Source: Variovorax paradoxus
GTDB lineage: Bacteria > Pseudomonadota > Gammaproteobacteria > Burkholderiales > Burkholderiaceae_C
DNA: 61,023 nucleotides
Assembly: GCF_000834655.1 (NCBI RefSeq)
Contig: NZ_JXQQ01000021.1
Span: forward strand, 1 to 61,023
Reading direction: 5' to 3'
The notes under the pieces are model-generated. The model did not search any database and had not been told where the DNA came from. It saw only the letters and a list, made by a program, of their open reading frames with translations. The position numbers were made by a program, and so were the translations under genes. Below, in pieces: positions 1-9,094 of the stretch (its first letter is position 1; each line of letters begins with the position of its first letter).

Positions 1-371
1 GGCAGCGCGCCCGCCACTTCGAGCAGCAACGCGACGAACGCGCCTACCGCCAACCCGCCGCCCAGGCGATAGCAAGCGCGGCGAAATCGATGAAGGCCCG
101 GGCCGCGTTGGGTGCGCGAGTAGCGGTCGCCGAGGTGGCTGAACAACGCTGCCGCCAGCGCCAGGCTCGCCAGTGCCGCGAGCAGCGCTGTGGTGCCATG
201 CAGGGTGCCGAGACCCGACCCCGGAAAAGTCGCGAGATGCCCGTGTATCACGCCACCGACGCCATAAGCCAGCAGGAACGCGGCCACGCTGACAAGGGCA
301 CCCGTATTGAGCGTCTGCTGCTGCGGCGGCAGCTGGTGCCAGTGGCTCGTGCGTCGCTTCGCGGGTCGCAT
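1..371 (-). CDS. Integral membrane protein, partial (cut by the window edge)
   Basis: A reading frame opens with ATG at 371 on the minus strand and runs off the left edge without a stop, so only about 123 N-terminal residues are visible. It begins with a short basic stretch (MRPAKRRTSHWHQ), followed by a hydrophobic segment near residues 22-45, a second near 55-85 and the start of a third near 105-123. This looks like a small inner-membrane protein. It lies 8 bases beyond the ruvA stop, so it is probably the next gene of the ruvA transcript. I do not recognise the family. The start is inferred only from position and the hydrophobic pattern, and no clear ribosome binding site is visible. Confidence 0.55.
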   Translation of the reverse strand, partial: MRPAKRRTSHWHQLPPQQQTLNTGALVSVAAFLLAYGVGGVIHGHLATFPGSGLGTLHGTTALLAALASLALAAALFSHLGDRYSRTQRGPGLHRFRRACYRLGGGLAVGAFVALLLEVAGAL

Positions 372-379
372 GGCGCGGG

Positions 380-952
380 CTACTTCGCCAAGGCCTTCAG
401 CGCCAGCTTGATGCCATCGCTCACCGTCGAATCCTTCGGCAGTGCCTTGAGCGCGAGCGCCGCTTCCTTGTCGCTGTAGCCCAGCGCGATCAGCGCCTGC
501 AGGATGTCGGCCTGGGCGTCGGAGGCCGCGTGCGCGGGCAGGCCGATGTCGGCGCCCAGCTTGCCCTTGAGCTCCAGCAGCAGCCGCTCGGCGGTCTTCT
601 TGCCGATGCCCGGGATCTTCACGAGCCGGCCGAGCTCCTGCGTGGTGATGGCCTGCGACAGCTCGCCCACGCTCATGCCCGAGAGCAGCCCGAGCGCGGT
701 GCGCGGGCCCACGCCGGTGATCTTGATGAGCTGGCGGAAAGCCGCGCGCTCCTCGGCGGTGCCGAAACCGTAGAGAATCTGCGCGTCCTCGCGCACCACG
801 AAGTGCGTGAGCAGCGAAACGCGCTCGCCGGTCGCGGGCAGGTTGTAGAACGTGCTCATCGGCACATCGACCTCGTAACCGACGCCATTGCAGTCCACCA
901 CCACCTGCGGTGGGTTGCGCTCGGCCAGGATGCCGGTGAGTTTGCCTATCAT
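380..952 (-). CDS. ruvA: Holliday junction branch migration protein RuvA
   Basis: RuvA tetramers bind four-way DNA junctions and load the RuvB helicase for branch migration during recombinational repair. The 190-residue product has the usual length. The N-terminal OB-fold begins [12 protein letters not shown], and two helix-hairpin-helix motifs follow ([10 protein letters not shown] near residue 77 and [13 protein letters not shown] near 112). The C-terminal domain III, which contacts RuvB, is present ([19 protein letters not shown]). The ATG at 952 gives the canonical N-terminus. RuvB is not in the visible window; the next gene downstream encodes a membrane protein. Identification is secure. 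Confidence 0.96.
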   Translation of the reverse strand: MIGKLTGILAERNPPQVVVDCNGVGYEVDVPMSTFYNLPATGERVSLLTHFVVREDAQILYGFGTAEERAAFRQLIKITGVGPRTALGLLSGMSVGELSQAITTQELGRLVKIPGIGKKTAERLLLELKGKLGADIGLPAHAASDAQADILQALIALGYSDKEAALALKALPKDSTVSDGIKLALKALAK

Positions 953-989
953 TGGCCCACCCCCGTTGCTTGCTCACTTCGTGTAGCCG

Positions 990-1046
990 CTTCCCCCCTC
1001 GAGGGGGCAACACCGGCGGCCCGGCACAGCCGGTTCCGCGGTGTTC
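990..1046. repeat. Dispersed intergenic palindromic repeat between ruvA and phoH
   Basis: The gap holds a perfect C5TCGAG5 palindrome (994-1007) followed by AACACCG (1009-1015) that is repeated inverted as CGGTGTT (1039-1045), with CCGG-rich sequence between. From memory, near-identical text recurs between genes in Variovorax and related genomes, so I read it as a REP-like dispersed element. Only one copy is in this window, so the repetitive nature is recalled, not seen. Confidence 0.5.
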
Positions 1047-1121
1047 CCCGCTTTGGATTGCGTTTTTTCGAGCATGGCTGGTCTTGCATAGGGCTGCCAA
1101 ATAGATGGAAATGGATACCGC

Positions 1122-2063
1122 GTGATTCTGCGACACACCTTTACCCCACCGAACAACTCGCGTCTCGGACACCTGTGCGGCCCTCTGGACGCGCACCTGC
1201 GCCGCATCGAGGAGGCGCTGGGCGTGAAGATCGCGCACCGCCACGAACAGTTCAAGGTCGACGGCCCCAAGGCCCCGGCCCAGCGCGCGATGGACGTGCT
1301 GCAGGCGCTGTACGAAATCGCCCAGCGCCCGATCGATCCGGCCGTGGTGCAGCTCACGCTGGCCGGCGACGGGTCGATGAGCGACGAGGACGCGGCCATG
1401 CTTGTCACACGCCGCGCCGACCTGCGCGCGCGCACGCCGACGCAGGCGCTGTACCTGGACAACATCGCCAAGCACGACATCACTTTCGGCATCGGCCCGG
1501 CGGGCACCGGCAAGACGTATCTTGCGGTGGCCTGCGCGGTCGATGCGCTGGAGCGCGCGGCGGTGCAGCGCATCGTGCTCACGCGGCCGGCCGTGGAAGC
1601 GGGCGAGCGGCTTGGCTTTTTACCGGGCGACCTCACGCAGAAGGTCGATCCTTACCTGCGTCCGCTGTACGACGCGCTCTACGACCTCATGGGCTACGAG
1701 AAGGTGCAGAAGGCGTTCGAGCGCAATGCACTGGAGATCGCGCCGCTGGCCTTCATGCGCGGGCGCACGCTGAACAACGCGTTCGTGATCCTCGACGAAG
1801 CGCAGAACACGACGGTCGAGCAGATGAAGATGTTCCTCACGCGCATCGGCTTCGGCGCGAAGGCGGTGGTGACCGGCGACGTGAGCCAGATCGACCTGCC
1901 CAAGCAGCAGCTCAGTGGCCTGATCGACGCCGAGCGCGTGCTCCGGCGCGTGAGCGGCATCGCGATCACGCACTTCACGAGTGCCGACGTGGTGCGGCAT
2001 CCGCTGGTGGCCAAGATCGTCGACGCGTACGACGGGCAACGCAAGCGCACCAGCGCGCATTGA
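1122..2063 (+). CDS. PhoH family ATPase (PhoH-like, YbeZ type)
   Basis: Cytoplasmic P-loop ATPase of the PhoH/YbeZ group, linked with RNA metabolism and ribosome function alongside YbeY. The 313-residue product has Walker A GPAGTGKT at residues 125-132 and Walker B VILDEAQN at 222-229, with the family segment [11 protein letters not shown] between them. The start is GTG at 1122, which gives [15 protein letters not shown], a usual N-terminus in this family. The stop at 2061 is followed at once by the ybeY ATG at 2065. This phoH-ybeY pairing is a conserved operon in proteobacteria and supports both assignments. Confidence 0.93.
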   Translation: MILRHTFTPPNNSRLGHLCGPLDAHLRRIEEALGVKIAHRHEQFKVDGPKAPAQRAMDVLQALYEIAQRPIDPAVVQLTLAGDGSMSDEDAAMLVTRRADLRARTPTQALYLDNIAKHDITFGIGPAGTGKTYLAVACAVDALERAAVQRIVLTRPAVEAGERLGFLPGDLTQKVDPYLRPLYDALYDLMGYEKVQKAFERNALEIAPLAFMRGRTLNNAFVILDEAQNTTVEQMKMFLTRIGFGAKAVVTGDVSQIDLPKQQLSGLIDAERVLRRVSGIAITHFTSADVVRHPLVAKIVDAYDGQRKRTSAH

Positions 2064-2064
2064 G

Positions 2065-2523
2065 ATGGCGCTTCCGGCACTTTCCCTTTCGCTGCAGTTC
2101 GGGCGCTTCAAGGGCGTGGAGCGGCACCGCGCCGCGCTGCCGCGCCACACGGTCGCGCGCTGCATCCGCCATGCGCTGGACATCGATGGCGAGATCACCG
2201 TGCGCATCGTCGACGCCGACGAGGGCCAGCGCCTGAACCGCGAGTTCCGCGGCAAGGACTACGCTACCAACGTGCTGACCTTCGACTACGCGCAAAGCCC
2301 CGTCGCCACGGCCGACCTGGTGCTGTGCGCACCGGTGGTCGCGCGCGAGGCCAAGGAGCAGCGCAAGACGCTGGCCGCGCATTACGCGCACCTGCTGGTG
2401 CACGGCACGCTGCACGCACAGGGATGGGACCACGAGACCAGCGAGGCCGACGCCGACGAGATGGAGGCGTACGAGATCCAGATCCTGGCGGAACTGGGCA
2501 TCCGCAATCCCTACGGCAAGTAG
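2065..2523 (+). CDS. ybeY: Endoribonuclease YbeY (rRNA maturation factor)
   Basis: YbeY is a zinc-dependent endoribonuclease needed for 16S rRNA 3'-end maturation and ribosome quality control. The 152-residue product carries the signature [11 protein letters not shown] at residues 113-123, with three metal-ligand histidines (113, 117, 123). An in-frame extension into phoH exists, but ATG at 2065, one base after the phoH TGA, gives the family's normal length. Translational coupling to phoH is likely. Confidence 0.94.
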   Translation: MALPALSLSLQFGRFKGVERHRAALPRHTVARCIRHALDIDGEITVRIVDADEGQRLNREFRGKDYATNVLTFDYAQSPVATADLVLCAPVVAREAKEQRKTLAAHYAHLLVHGTLHAQGWDHETSEADADEMEAYEIQILAELGIRNPYGK

Positions 2524-2529
2524 CCGCTG

Positions 2530-2969
<440 letters not shown>

Positions 2970-2973
<4 letters not shown>

Positions 2974-3890
2974 GGGTGGGCTTGTTCTTCCACGATCTGG
3001 GTGGCGCGTGCTTCCATGGTCAGCGGCAGCAACTGGATGGTGACGCGAAGGCCGGGCACGGCGTCCATCAGGGACAGTTCGAGTTCGTCGCGCAGGGCGG
3101 CGGCATGCTGCAGGGTCCATTCGCCCGGCACGTGCATGTGCAGGTCGGCAAAGCGCCGCTGGCCGGCGCCGCGCGTCACCATGTCGTCGAAGCGCAGCCG
3201 GCTGCCGTCGGGCTGGCGCGCCGCGAAGGCGTCGAGCGTGGCGCGCACCGTGGCGAGCGTGTCGGCGTCGAGGGCTTCGTCCATCAGGCCCTGCGACGAG
3301 CGCCACACCAGCTTGACGCCCTCGCGCACGATGTTGAGCGCCACGCCGATGGCCAAGAGAGGATCGAGCCAGAGCCAGCCGCTGAAATGCACGCCGACGA
3401 TGCCGATCACCACGGCAGCGGAGGTCCACACGTCGGTCATCAGGTGGCGGCCGTCGGCCTCCAGCGCGATGGAGCGGTGGGTGCGCGCGGCGCGGAACAG
3501 CATCACCGCCAGCCCCGCGTTGAGGCCAGAGCTGAGGACCGACAGCGCCAGACCCCAGCCCAGTTGCTCCAGGGGTTGGGGCGACAGCAACCGCTGCACC
3601 GACACCCACAGGATCGCCATCGCGGCGCCGACGATGAGAATGCCCTCGAAGCCGGAGGAGAAGTACTCGGCCTTGTGATGGCCGTAGGGGTGGTCTTCGT
3701 CGGCCGGGCGCTCGGCGATCGTCACCATTGCCAAGGCGAACATGGCACTGGCAAGATTCACGAACGACTCCATCGCGTCGGAGATCAGGCCCATCGAATT
3801 GGTCAGGTAGCCGGCCAGCCCCTTGAGCACGATGGTGACCAGGGCCACGGCCACGGAGACGCGAAGCAGTGTTTTGGGAGTGAGCGTCAT
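2970..3890 (-). CDS. Cation diffusion facilitator family transporter
   Basis: Predicted inner-membrane divalent-cation/proton antiporter. The 306-residue product from ATG 3890 has about six hydrophobic segments and a cytoplasmic C-terminal domain. Family landmarks are SDAMESFVN in TM2 (near residue 37), [12 protein letters not shown] (67-78) and [14 protein letters not shown] in TM5. The TM2 metal-site positions that are often His/Asp and Asp appear to be Glu and Asn here, so the metal is uncertain. An upstream in-frame TTG at 3938 would add 16 residues, but ATG 3890 gives the normal N-terminus ([10 protein letters not shown]). It shares an operon with dtd. Confidence 0.88.
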
Positions 3891-4039
3891 GGGCAATCGG
3901 GGCGGCGAATCGACAAAAGACGACGCAAAAAGCGGCAAAACACCGCAAGATGACGCTGAATTATCAACCCGGTGTCCATATGTAACGCCTAAGGCCTAAT
4001 ACTTGTGACCATTGCGAAACATTCTTCGCAGAGAGTCGG

Positions 4040-4531
4040 ATGATGAAAAACCTCTTGAACGTTCTGGGCGGCCTCGCCCTGTTGGGCACCACCATGATGG
4101 CCCAGGCCCAAACCCCGCCGGCCGCGCCGGTCGCACCCGTCGCCGAACTCCAGGCCGGCTTCGTGAAATCGGTGCGCGGCAACGTGCAGTTGCTCAGCGC
4201 CGCCGGCACCGCACGCCCCGCTGCCGCCGGCGACGCGCTGGGGTCGGTAGACCGCATCGTGACCGGCCCCGATTCCTCGGCTGCCGTGGTCCTGCGCGAC
4301 GACACGACCCTGGTGGTCGGGCCCTCCTCGCGCATGGACCTGAAGGAATTCCACTTCGACTCCACCACGCGCGACGGCGGCCTCCTGGTCTCGCTGCTGC
4401 GCGGTTCGATGCGCATGATCACCGGACTGATCGGCAAGACGAACCCCGACGCAGTTCGGGTCGAGACGCAGACTGCCACCATCGGCATTCGCGGCACCGA
4501 CTTCATCGTACAAACCGACGGGCAGCCATGA
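4040..4531 (+). CDS. Exported FecR-domain protein
   Basis: The 163-residue product has a signal peptide (hydrophobic residues about 6-20, likely cleavage after AQA near 23), then a FecR-type beta domain over about 35-155 that includes FVKSVRGNVQLLSA, GDALGSVDRIVTG and TATIGIRGTDF. Unlike sigma-regulator FecR proteins there is no transmembrane helix after the domain, so it is probably a free periplasmic protein. Its stop overlaps the start of the next gene (ATGATGA), an OmpA-like lipoprotein, so the two are coupled. The specific role is unknown; in related bacteria I recall such FecR/OmpA pairs near CHASE2-domain sensors, but none is present here. Confidence 0.85.
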   Translation: MMKNLLNVLGGLALLGTTMMAQAQTPPAAPVAPVAELQAGFVKSVRGNVQLLSAAGTARPAAAGDALGSVDRIVTGPDSSAAVVLRDDTTLVVGPSSRMDLKEFHFDSTTRDGGLLVSLLRGSMRMITGLIGKTNPDAVRVETQTATIGIRGTDFIVQTDGQP

Positions 4532-5148
4532 TGACGAGGACCCCGTCGCGCCGCCCTCTCCTTCTTGCCACATCCCTGATCGCCGTCCTGCTCTCCGCCT
4601 GCTCGACACCGGGCACGCGGGTGGTGCTGCTTCCGCAAGCCGACGACAAGCCGTCTGCCGTCGTGGTGCGCGCCAAGGACGGGGAAGAAGTGCTCTCCAA
4701 GCCGTACCAGCGCGCGACAGCCGCGGTCGGCGCCAGCGGGGCGCCGGTGGTCGATCAGGCCGATTCCGCCAAGGTCCAGGCAGAAAACAAGCCGCTGTTC
4801 GACATGCGCCCGCCGCTGCCGCAGCGTTACACGGTGTTCTTCGAGGTCGGCGGCACCACGCTGACCCCCGCGTCGCAACAGATCATGACCGAGGCGCTGG
4901 CCGCGGCTTTGGCGCGCAGCGGCGGCGACATCGTGGTGACGGGCCACACCGACACCAAGGGCAGCGGCGAATCGAACGACCAGTTGTCGCGCCGCCGGGC
5001 GCAGGAAGTGGTTCAGTTGTTCGTCGAGCGCAGCTTTCCGGCCAACCGCGTCGAGGCCGTGGGCCGCGGCGAGCGCGACCTGGCCGTGCCGACCGCCGAC
5101 GAGGTGGACGAGCCGCGCAACCGGCGCGTCACCATCGAAGTCCGGTAA
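4528..5148 (+). CDS. OmpA-family peptidoglycan-binding outer-membrane lipoprotein
   Basis: The 206-residue product has a lipoprotein signal peptide ending in LLSAC (Cys25 if ATG 4528 is used; ATG 4531 is equally possible). The C-terminal OmpA-like domain covers about residues 100-206, with the marker segments VVTGHTDTKGS, LSRRRAQEV and RNRRVTIEV. The protein should be anchored in the outer membrane by lipid and hold peptidoglycan through the OmpA domain. It overlaps the upstream FecR-domain gene by four bases, and a strong hairpin terminator follows at 5158. There is no beta-barrel domain. Confidence 0.88.
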   Translation: MMTRTPSRRPLLLATSLIAVLLSACSTPGTRVVLLPQADDKPSAVVVRAKDGEEVLSKPYQRATAAVGASGAPVVDQADSAKVQAENKPLFDMRPPLPQRYTVFFEVGGTTLTPASQQIMTEALAAALARSGGDIVVTGHTDTKGSGESNDQLSRRRAQEVVQLFVERSFPANRVEAVGRGERDLAVPTADEVDEPRNRRVTIEVR

Positions 5149-5157
5149 TCGAAGCAG

Positions 5158-5181
5158 AAGGCCCCGAGGGGCCTTTTCTTT
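5158..5181. terminator. Rho-independent terminator between ompA-like gene and tyrS
   Basis: A GGCCCC/GGGGCC stem with a two-base loop is followed by TTTTCTTTT on the plus strand. It ends the FecR/OmpA operon. The same stem lies six bases past the tyrS stop on the minus strand and may serve both genes, though the minus-strand T run is poorer. Confidence 0.85.
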
Positions 5182-5186
5182 TGGGG

Positions 5187-6419
5187 TTAGTTCAGGGTCA
5201 CGCGGGCGAACTTGCGCCGCCCCACCTGCACGACGTAGGTGCCTGCAGGAAGCTTCAGTGTCTTGTCGCTGATCACGACAGAATCGACCCGGACACCGCC
5301 GCCATCGATCAGGCGACTGCCCTCCGACGCTGAGGAGGCCAGGTTCGCCTGCTTGAGCAACTGGGCAATTCCCAGCGGCGCGCCACCCAGCGACACCTCG
5401 GGAATCTCGTCCGGCACGCCGCCCTTGCTGCGGTTGATGAAGTCCTGCTCCGCGGTCTCGGCCGCCGCTGCGCTGTGGAAGCGCGCGGTGATTTCCTTGG
5501 CCAGCGCGACCTTCGCATCCTTCGGATTGCGGCCGCCGACGATTTCGGCCTTCAGCGCCTCGATCTGCTCCAGCGACTGGAAGCTCAGCAGCGTGTACCA
5601 GCGCCACATCAGGTCGTCGGAAATCGACAGCACCTTGGCGAACATGGTGTTGGCGTCTTCGCTGATGCCGATGTAGTTGTTCTTGCTCTTGGACATCTTT
5701 TCGACGCCATCGAGCCCTTCCAGCAGCGGCATAGTGAGTATGCACTGCGGTTCTTGGCCGTACTCCTGCTGGAGATGACGGCCGACGAGCAGGTTGAATT
5801 TCTGGTCGGTTCCGCCCAGTTCGAGGTCGCTCTTGAGCGCCACCGAGTCGTAGCCCTGCATCAGCGGGTAGAGGAATTCGTGCACCGAGATCGACTGGCC
5901 GGCCTTGAAGCGCTTGTTGAAGTCGTCGCGCTCCATCATCCGGGCGACGGTGTACTTGGCCGCCAGCTGGATCATTCCGCGGGCGCCCAAGGGGTCGCTC
6001 CATTCGGAGTTGTAGCGGATCTCGGTCTTCTCGGGGTCCAGCACGAGGCTGGCCTGCTTGTAATAAGTCTGGGCGTTGGCCTCGATCTGCTCCCGGGTGA
6101 GGGGCGGACGGGTGTTGTTCCGCCCGGAAGGGTCGCCGATCGTGCTGGTGAAGTCGCCGATCAGGAAGATCACCCGGTGCCCGAGGTCCTGGAGCTGGCG
6201 CATCTTGTTGAGCACCACCGTGTGGCCGATGTGAATGTCCGGCGCGGTCGGATCGAGCCCGAGCTTGATGCGAAGCGGTTTCCCGGTGGCCTCGGAGCGC
6301 TGGAGCTTGCGCACCCACTCGTCCTGCGGCAGCAGCTCGTCAGCCCCCCGGAGGGATATTTCGAGCGCACGTCCTACACTATTCGAGAGGCTGGTGGATG
6401 TAACAGATTCGGCGTTCAT
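5187..6419 (-). CDS. tyrS: Tyrosyl-tRNA synthetase
   Basis: Class I aminoacyl-tRNA synthetase charging tRNA-Tyr. The 410-residue product has the nucleotide-binding motif HIGH at residues 63-66 and KMSKS at 241-245, with an S4-like RNA-binding domain at the C-terminus. The sequence around HIGH (KLGLDPTAPDIHIGH) resembles the TyrZ-like bacterial subgroup more than E. coli TyrS. ATG 6419 gives a plausible N-terminal extension of about 25 residues. The gene is divergent from the M23 peptidase gene, an arrangement common in betaproteobacteria. Confidence 0.95.
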   Translation of the reverse strand: MNAESVTSTSLSNSVGRALEISLRGADELLPQDEWVRKLQRSEATGKPLRIKLGLDPTAPDIHIGHTVVLNKMRQLQDLGHRVIFLIGDFTSTIGDPSGRNNTRPPLTREQIEANAQTYYKQASLVLDPEKTEIRYNSEWSDPLGARGMIQLAAKYTVARMMERDDFNKRFKAGQSISVHEFLYPLMQGYDSVALKSDLELGGTDQKFNLLVGRHLQQEYGQEPQCILTMPLLEGLDGVEKMSKSKNNYIGISEDANTMFAKVLSISDDLMWRWYTLLSFQSLEQIEALKAEIVGGRNPKDAKVALAKEITARFHSAAAAETAEQDFINRSKGGVPDEIPEVSLGGAPLGIAQLLKQANLASSASEGSRLIDGGGVRVDSVVISDKTLKLPAGTYVVQVGRRKFARVTLN

Positions 6420-6431
6420 GGGCTTTTTTAG

Positions 6432-6459
6432 CTGACTTTTTGGATGCCGAAGCTATACT
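6432..6459 (+). promoter_or_regulatory. Candidate sigma-70 promoter of the M23 peptidase gene
   Basis: A CTGACT (-35) and TATACT (-10, 6454-6459) are separated by 16 bases. Transcription would start near 6466, about 113 bases before the proposed start codon, and would run directly into the hairpin at 6474. Inferred from sequence only. Confidence 0.5.
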
Positions 6460-6473
6460 CAGCCCGACTTTTC

Positions 6474-6501
6474 AAGCGCCGAATTCTAAGCGGCGCTTTT
6501 T
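6474..6501 (+). terminator. Terminator-like hairpin in the leader of the M23 peptidase gene
   Basis: AAGCGCCG (6474-6481) is perfectly complementary to CGGCGCTT (6491-6498) across a nine-base loop, and the stem runs into five T residues. It has intrinsic-terminator form on the plus strand only. Since tyrS is divergent, no upstream plus-strand gene needs terminating here, so it lies inside the M23 leader. Confidence 0.6.
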
Positions 6502-6578
6502 CCGCACCGTCTCCTGCCGCCCCGAACGTACTGGGCCTTGCAGCACGGATTTGCAGAACCTGAGCTGGAATTCATAGA

Positions 6579-7925
6579 TTGATCAACGGCATTCTTGCTG
6601 CCGAGGAGCTCCTTGCTTCTCGCGTGGCCTATACGTTCCGAACCTACCCCAAGCAGATCACGGCGCTCATCGCCGCGGCCATGCTGAGCGCTGGCACCCT
6701 CGCGGTGGCCTCGCTGGGTCCTGACGCTTCCGACCTTCCGGTCCACCAGATTCTCGAGGCCACGACGCCCCAGTCTTTCGCAGACCAGACGGCTTCGCTC
6801 GAGAGCTTCAGCTTCACGCTGTTTCGCACCGACATCACCCGCTCGAGCGACACGGCCGAAGCACTGCTGAAGCGCCTGGGCATTTCCGACCCCGCAGCCA
6901 CCGCCTTCGTGCGCGGCAGCAGCGACGCTCGCAATGCGCTGTTCGCCCGCGCCGGCCGCACCATCACGGCCGAAGCCACGCAGGAAAACCAGCTCAAGAA
7001 ACTGAGCGCCCGCTGGATTCCCGACGGCGACGGCGGCTTCAAGCGCTTCGTCATCGAACGCACGCCGGTCGGCTTCGTCGCCCTCACCGAGCGCGACACG
7101 CTGACGCCGGGCACCCGCCTGGCAAGCGGCACCATCCGTACCTCGCTGTTCGCAGCCACCGACGACTCGCGCATTCCCGATGCGGTGGCGAGCCAGCTGG
7201 CGGACATCTTCGCGGGCGACGTCGACGTGCGGGCCCTGCGCAAGGGCGACCGCTTCGCCGTGGTCTACGAGACCTTCGAAGCCGACGGACAAGCGCTGCG
7301 CAGCGGCCGCGTGCTCTCGGCCGAGTTCGAGAACAACGGCAAGATCCACCAGGCCGTCTGGTTCCAGCCTCCGGGCGCGGGCCAGAAGGGCAGCTACTAC
7401 CGCCCGAACGGCGACAGCCTGCGCAAGGCCTACCTGGCGACGCCGGTCGAGTTCTCGCGCGTATCCAGCGGTTTCGCGATGCGCATGCATCCGATCCTGA
7501 ACAGCTGGCGCCAGCACAACGGCATCGACTACGCAGCGCCCACCGGCACCTCGGTGCGCACGGTCGGCGACGGCACGGTCGATTTCGCGGGCACGCAAAG
7601 CGGCTACGGCAACATCGTCATCATCACGCACCGCAACAACCAGCAAACGGCGTATGCGCACCTGAGCCGCATCGACGTGAAGGCCGGCCAGAGCGTGAGC
7701 CAGGGCCAGGCGATCGGCGCCGTGGGCTCCACGGGTTGGGCCACGGGCCCGCACCTGCACTTCGAATTCCGCGTGGGCGGCGTCTACCAGGACCCGGCCA
7801 CCATCGCGCAAGAAGGCGGCGCCCCGATCACCGCGGCCCTGCGTCCGGCGTTCGAGCGGATCGCGGTTGGCGCCCGCACCGAGCTGGCGGCCGCGTTCTC
7901 GGTCATCCAGGCCAGCGCGGACTGA
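6579..7925 (+). CDS. M23 family metallopeptidase (LytM-type peptidoglycan endopeptidase)
   Basis: Membrane-anchored zinc endopeptidase predicted to cut peptidoglycan cross-links in the periplasm. The 448-residue product has an N-terminal membrane segment (about residues 27-47), an intermediate OapA/LysM-like region, and a C-terminal LytM domain with HNGID (His313, Asp317) and GPHLHF (His392, His394) as zinc/catalytic residues. The start is taken as TTG 6579, because the next ATG falls inside the membrane segment; this start is uncertain and has a weak Shine-Dalgarno. The gene sits directly before anmK, whose product recycles muropeptide sugars, so the two likely work in wall turnover. Confidence 0.9.
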   Translation: MINGILAAEELLASRVAYTFRTYPKQITALIAAAMLSAGTLAVASLGPDASDLPVHQILEATTPQSFADQTASLESFSFTLFRTDITRSSDTAEALLKRLGISDPAATAFVRGSSDARNALFARAGRTITAEATQENQLKKLSARWIPDGDGGFKRFVIERTPVGFVALTERDTLTPGTRLASGTIRTSLFAATDDSRIPDAVASQLADIFAGDVDVRALRKGDRFAVVYETFEADGQALRSGRVLSAEFENNGKIHQAVWFQPPGAGQKGSYYRPNGDSLRKAYLATPVEFSRVSSGFAMRMHPILNSWRQHNGIDYAAPTGTSVRTVGDGTVDFAGTQSGYGNIVIITHRNNQQTAYAHLSRIDVKAGQSVSQGQAIGAVGSTGWATGPHLHFEFRVGGVYQDPATIAQEGGAPITAALRPAFERIAVGARTELAAAFSVIQASAD

Positions 7926-7967
7926 AGACGCTCGCGCATCAGCCTCTTCTCTAGGCCCGATCCGGAG

Positions 7968-9092
7968 ATGGCTGCCGAGTTTTTCATCGGCCTGATGTCA
8001 GGCACATCGCTCGACGGCGTCGACGGTGTGCTCGCCGATTTTTCAGACGGCCGGATTGCGGTGAAGGCCTACGCCACCGCCGAGTTTCCCGTGACGTTGC
8101 GCGCGGAACTCATGGCGCTCAACACCCGCGGCGAGAACGAGCTGCATCGCGCGGCGCTGGCCGGCAACGGGCTTGCCCGGGCCTATGCCGGCGTCGTTCA
8201 CCAGTTGCTGGCGGACAGCGGCATCGACGCCGGTGCGATCACGGCCATCGGCGCGCACGGACAGACGGTGCGCCACCGGCCGCTCGAATTCGACGATGTC
8301 GGCTACACCCTGCAGATCAACAACCCCTCGCTGCTGGCCGAACTGACCGGCATCGACGTGGTCGGCGACTTTCGCAGCCGCGACCTCGCCGCCGGCGGCC
8401 AGGGCGCGCCGCTGGTGCCGGCATTTCACCGCGCCCTGTTCGCGCGCGCCGACGAAACCGTCGCGGTGCTGAACATCGGCGGCATCTCCAACCTGAGCCT
8501 GCTCCCCGCCACCAACGCGCCCGACGGCGCCATCGTGCGGGGCTTCGACTGCGGCCCCGGCAATGCGCTGATGGATCACTGGTGCCAGACCTACCAGGGC
8601 CAGCCCTTCGACCGCGGCGGCCAGTGGGCGGCCAGCGGGCAGGTGCTGCCCCAGCTGCTCGCGCAGCTGCAGGCCGATCCGTATTTCGCCAAGGCGCCGC
8701 CGAAAAGCACGGGGCGCGACCTGTTCAACCCGACTTGGCTGGCTTCGCACCTCGGCACCACCGCCATGGCACCGGCCGATGTGCAGGCGACGCTCGCGGA
8801 ATTGACGGCAAGCACCTGTGCCGCCGACCTTCTCAGCTATGGAAAAGATAGCAACCTGCTGATCGTTTGCGGTGGTGGCGCGCTGAACGACCACCTGCTT
8901 GCGCGCCTGCGCACGCTGCTTCCTGGCGTTCAGGTGGTAGCGTCGACCGACCAAGGCCTGCCACCGCAGCAAGTCGAGGCTGCAGCCTTTGCCTGGCTAG
9001 CGCGTTGCACTGTGAGGCGCGATGCAGGCAATTTGGCCAGCGTGACGGGCGCACGTGGGGCAAGGGTGCTGGGCGCGATCTACCCAGCGTGA
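7968..9092 (+). CDS. anmK: Anhydro-N-acetylmuramic acid kinase
   Basis: AnmK converts 1,6-anhydro-MurNAc, released by lytic transglycosylases, to MurNAc-6-phosphate in the cytoplasm during peptidoglycan recycling. The 374-residue product has the N-terminal phosphate-binding motif GLMSGTSLDGVDG (residues 8-20) and the family segments NIGGISNLS and CGGGALNDHL. Length is normal. It lies 42 bases after the M23 peptidase gene. It converges on the next gene with two bases between stop codons. Confidence 0.95.
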   Translation: MAAEFFIGLMSGTSLDGVDGVLADFSDGRIAVKAYATAEFPVTLRAELMALNTRGENELHRAALAGNGLARAYAGVVHQLLADSGIDAGAITAIGAHGQTVRHRPLEFDDVGYTLQINNPSLLAELTGIDVVGDFRSRDLAAGGQGAPLVPAFHRALFARADETVAVLNIGGISNLSLLPATNAPDGAIVRGFDCGPGNALMDHWCQTYQGQPFDRGGQWAASGQVLPQLLAQLQADPYFAKAPPKSTGRDLFNPTWLASHLGTTAMAPADVQATLAELTASTCAADLLSYGKDSNLLIVCGGGALNDHLLARLRTLLPGVQVVASTDQGLPPQQVEAAAFAWLARCTVRRDAGNLASVTGARGARVLGAIYPA

Positions 9093-9094
9093 GC

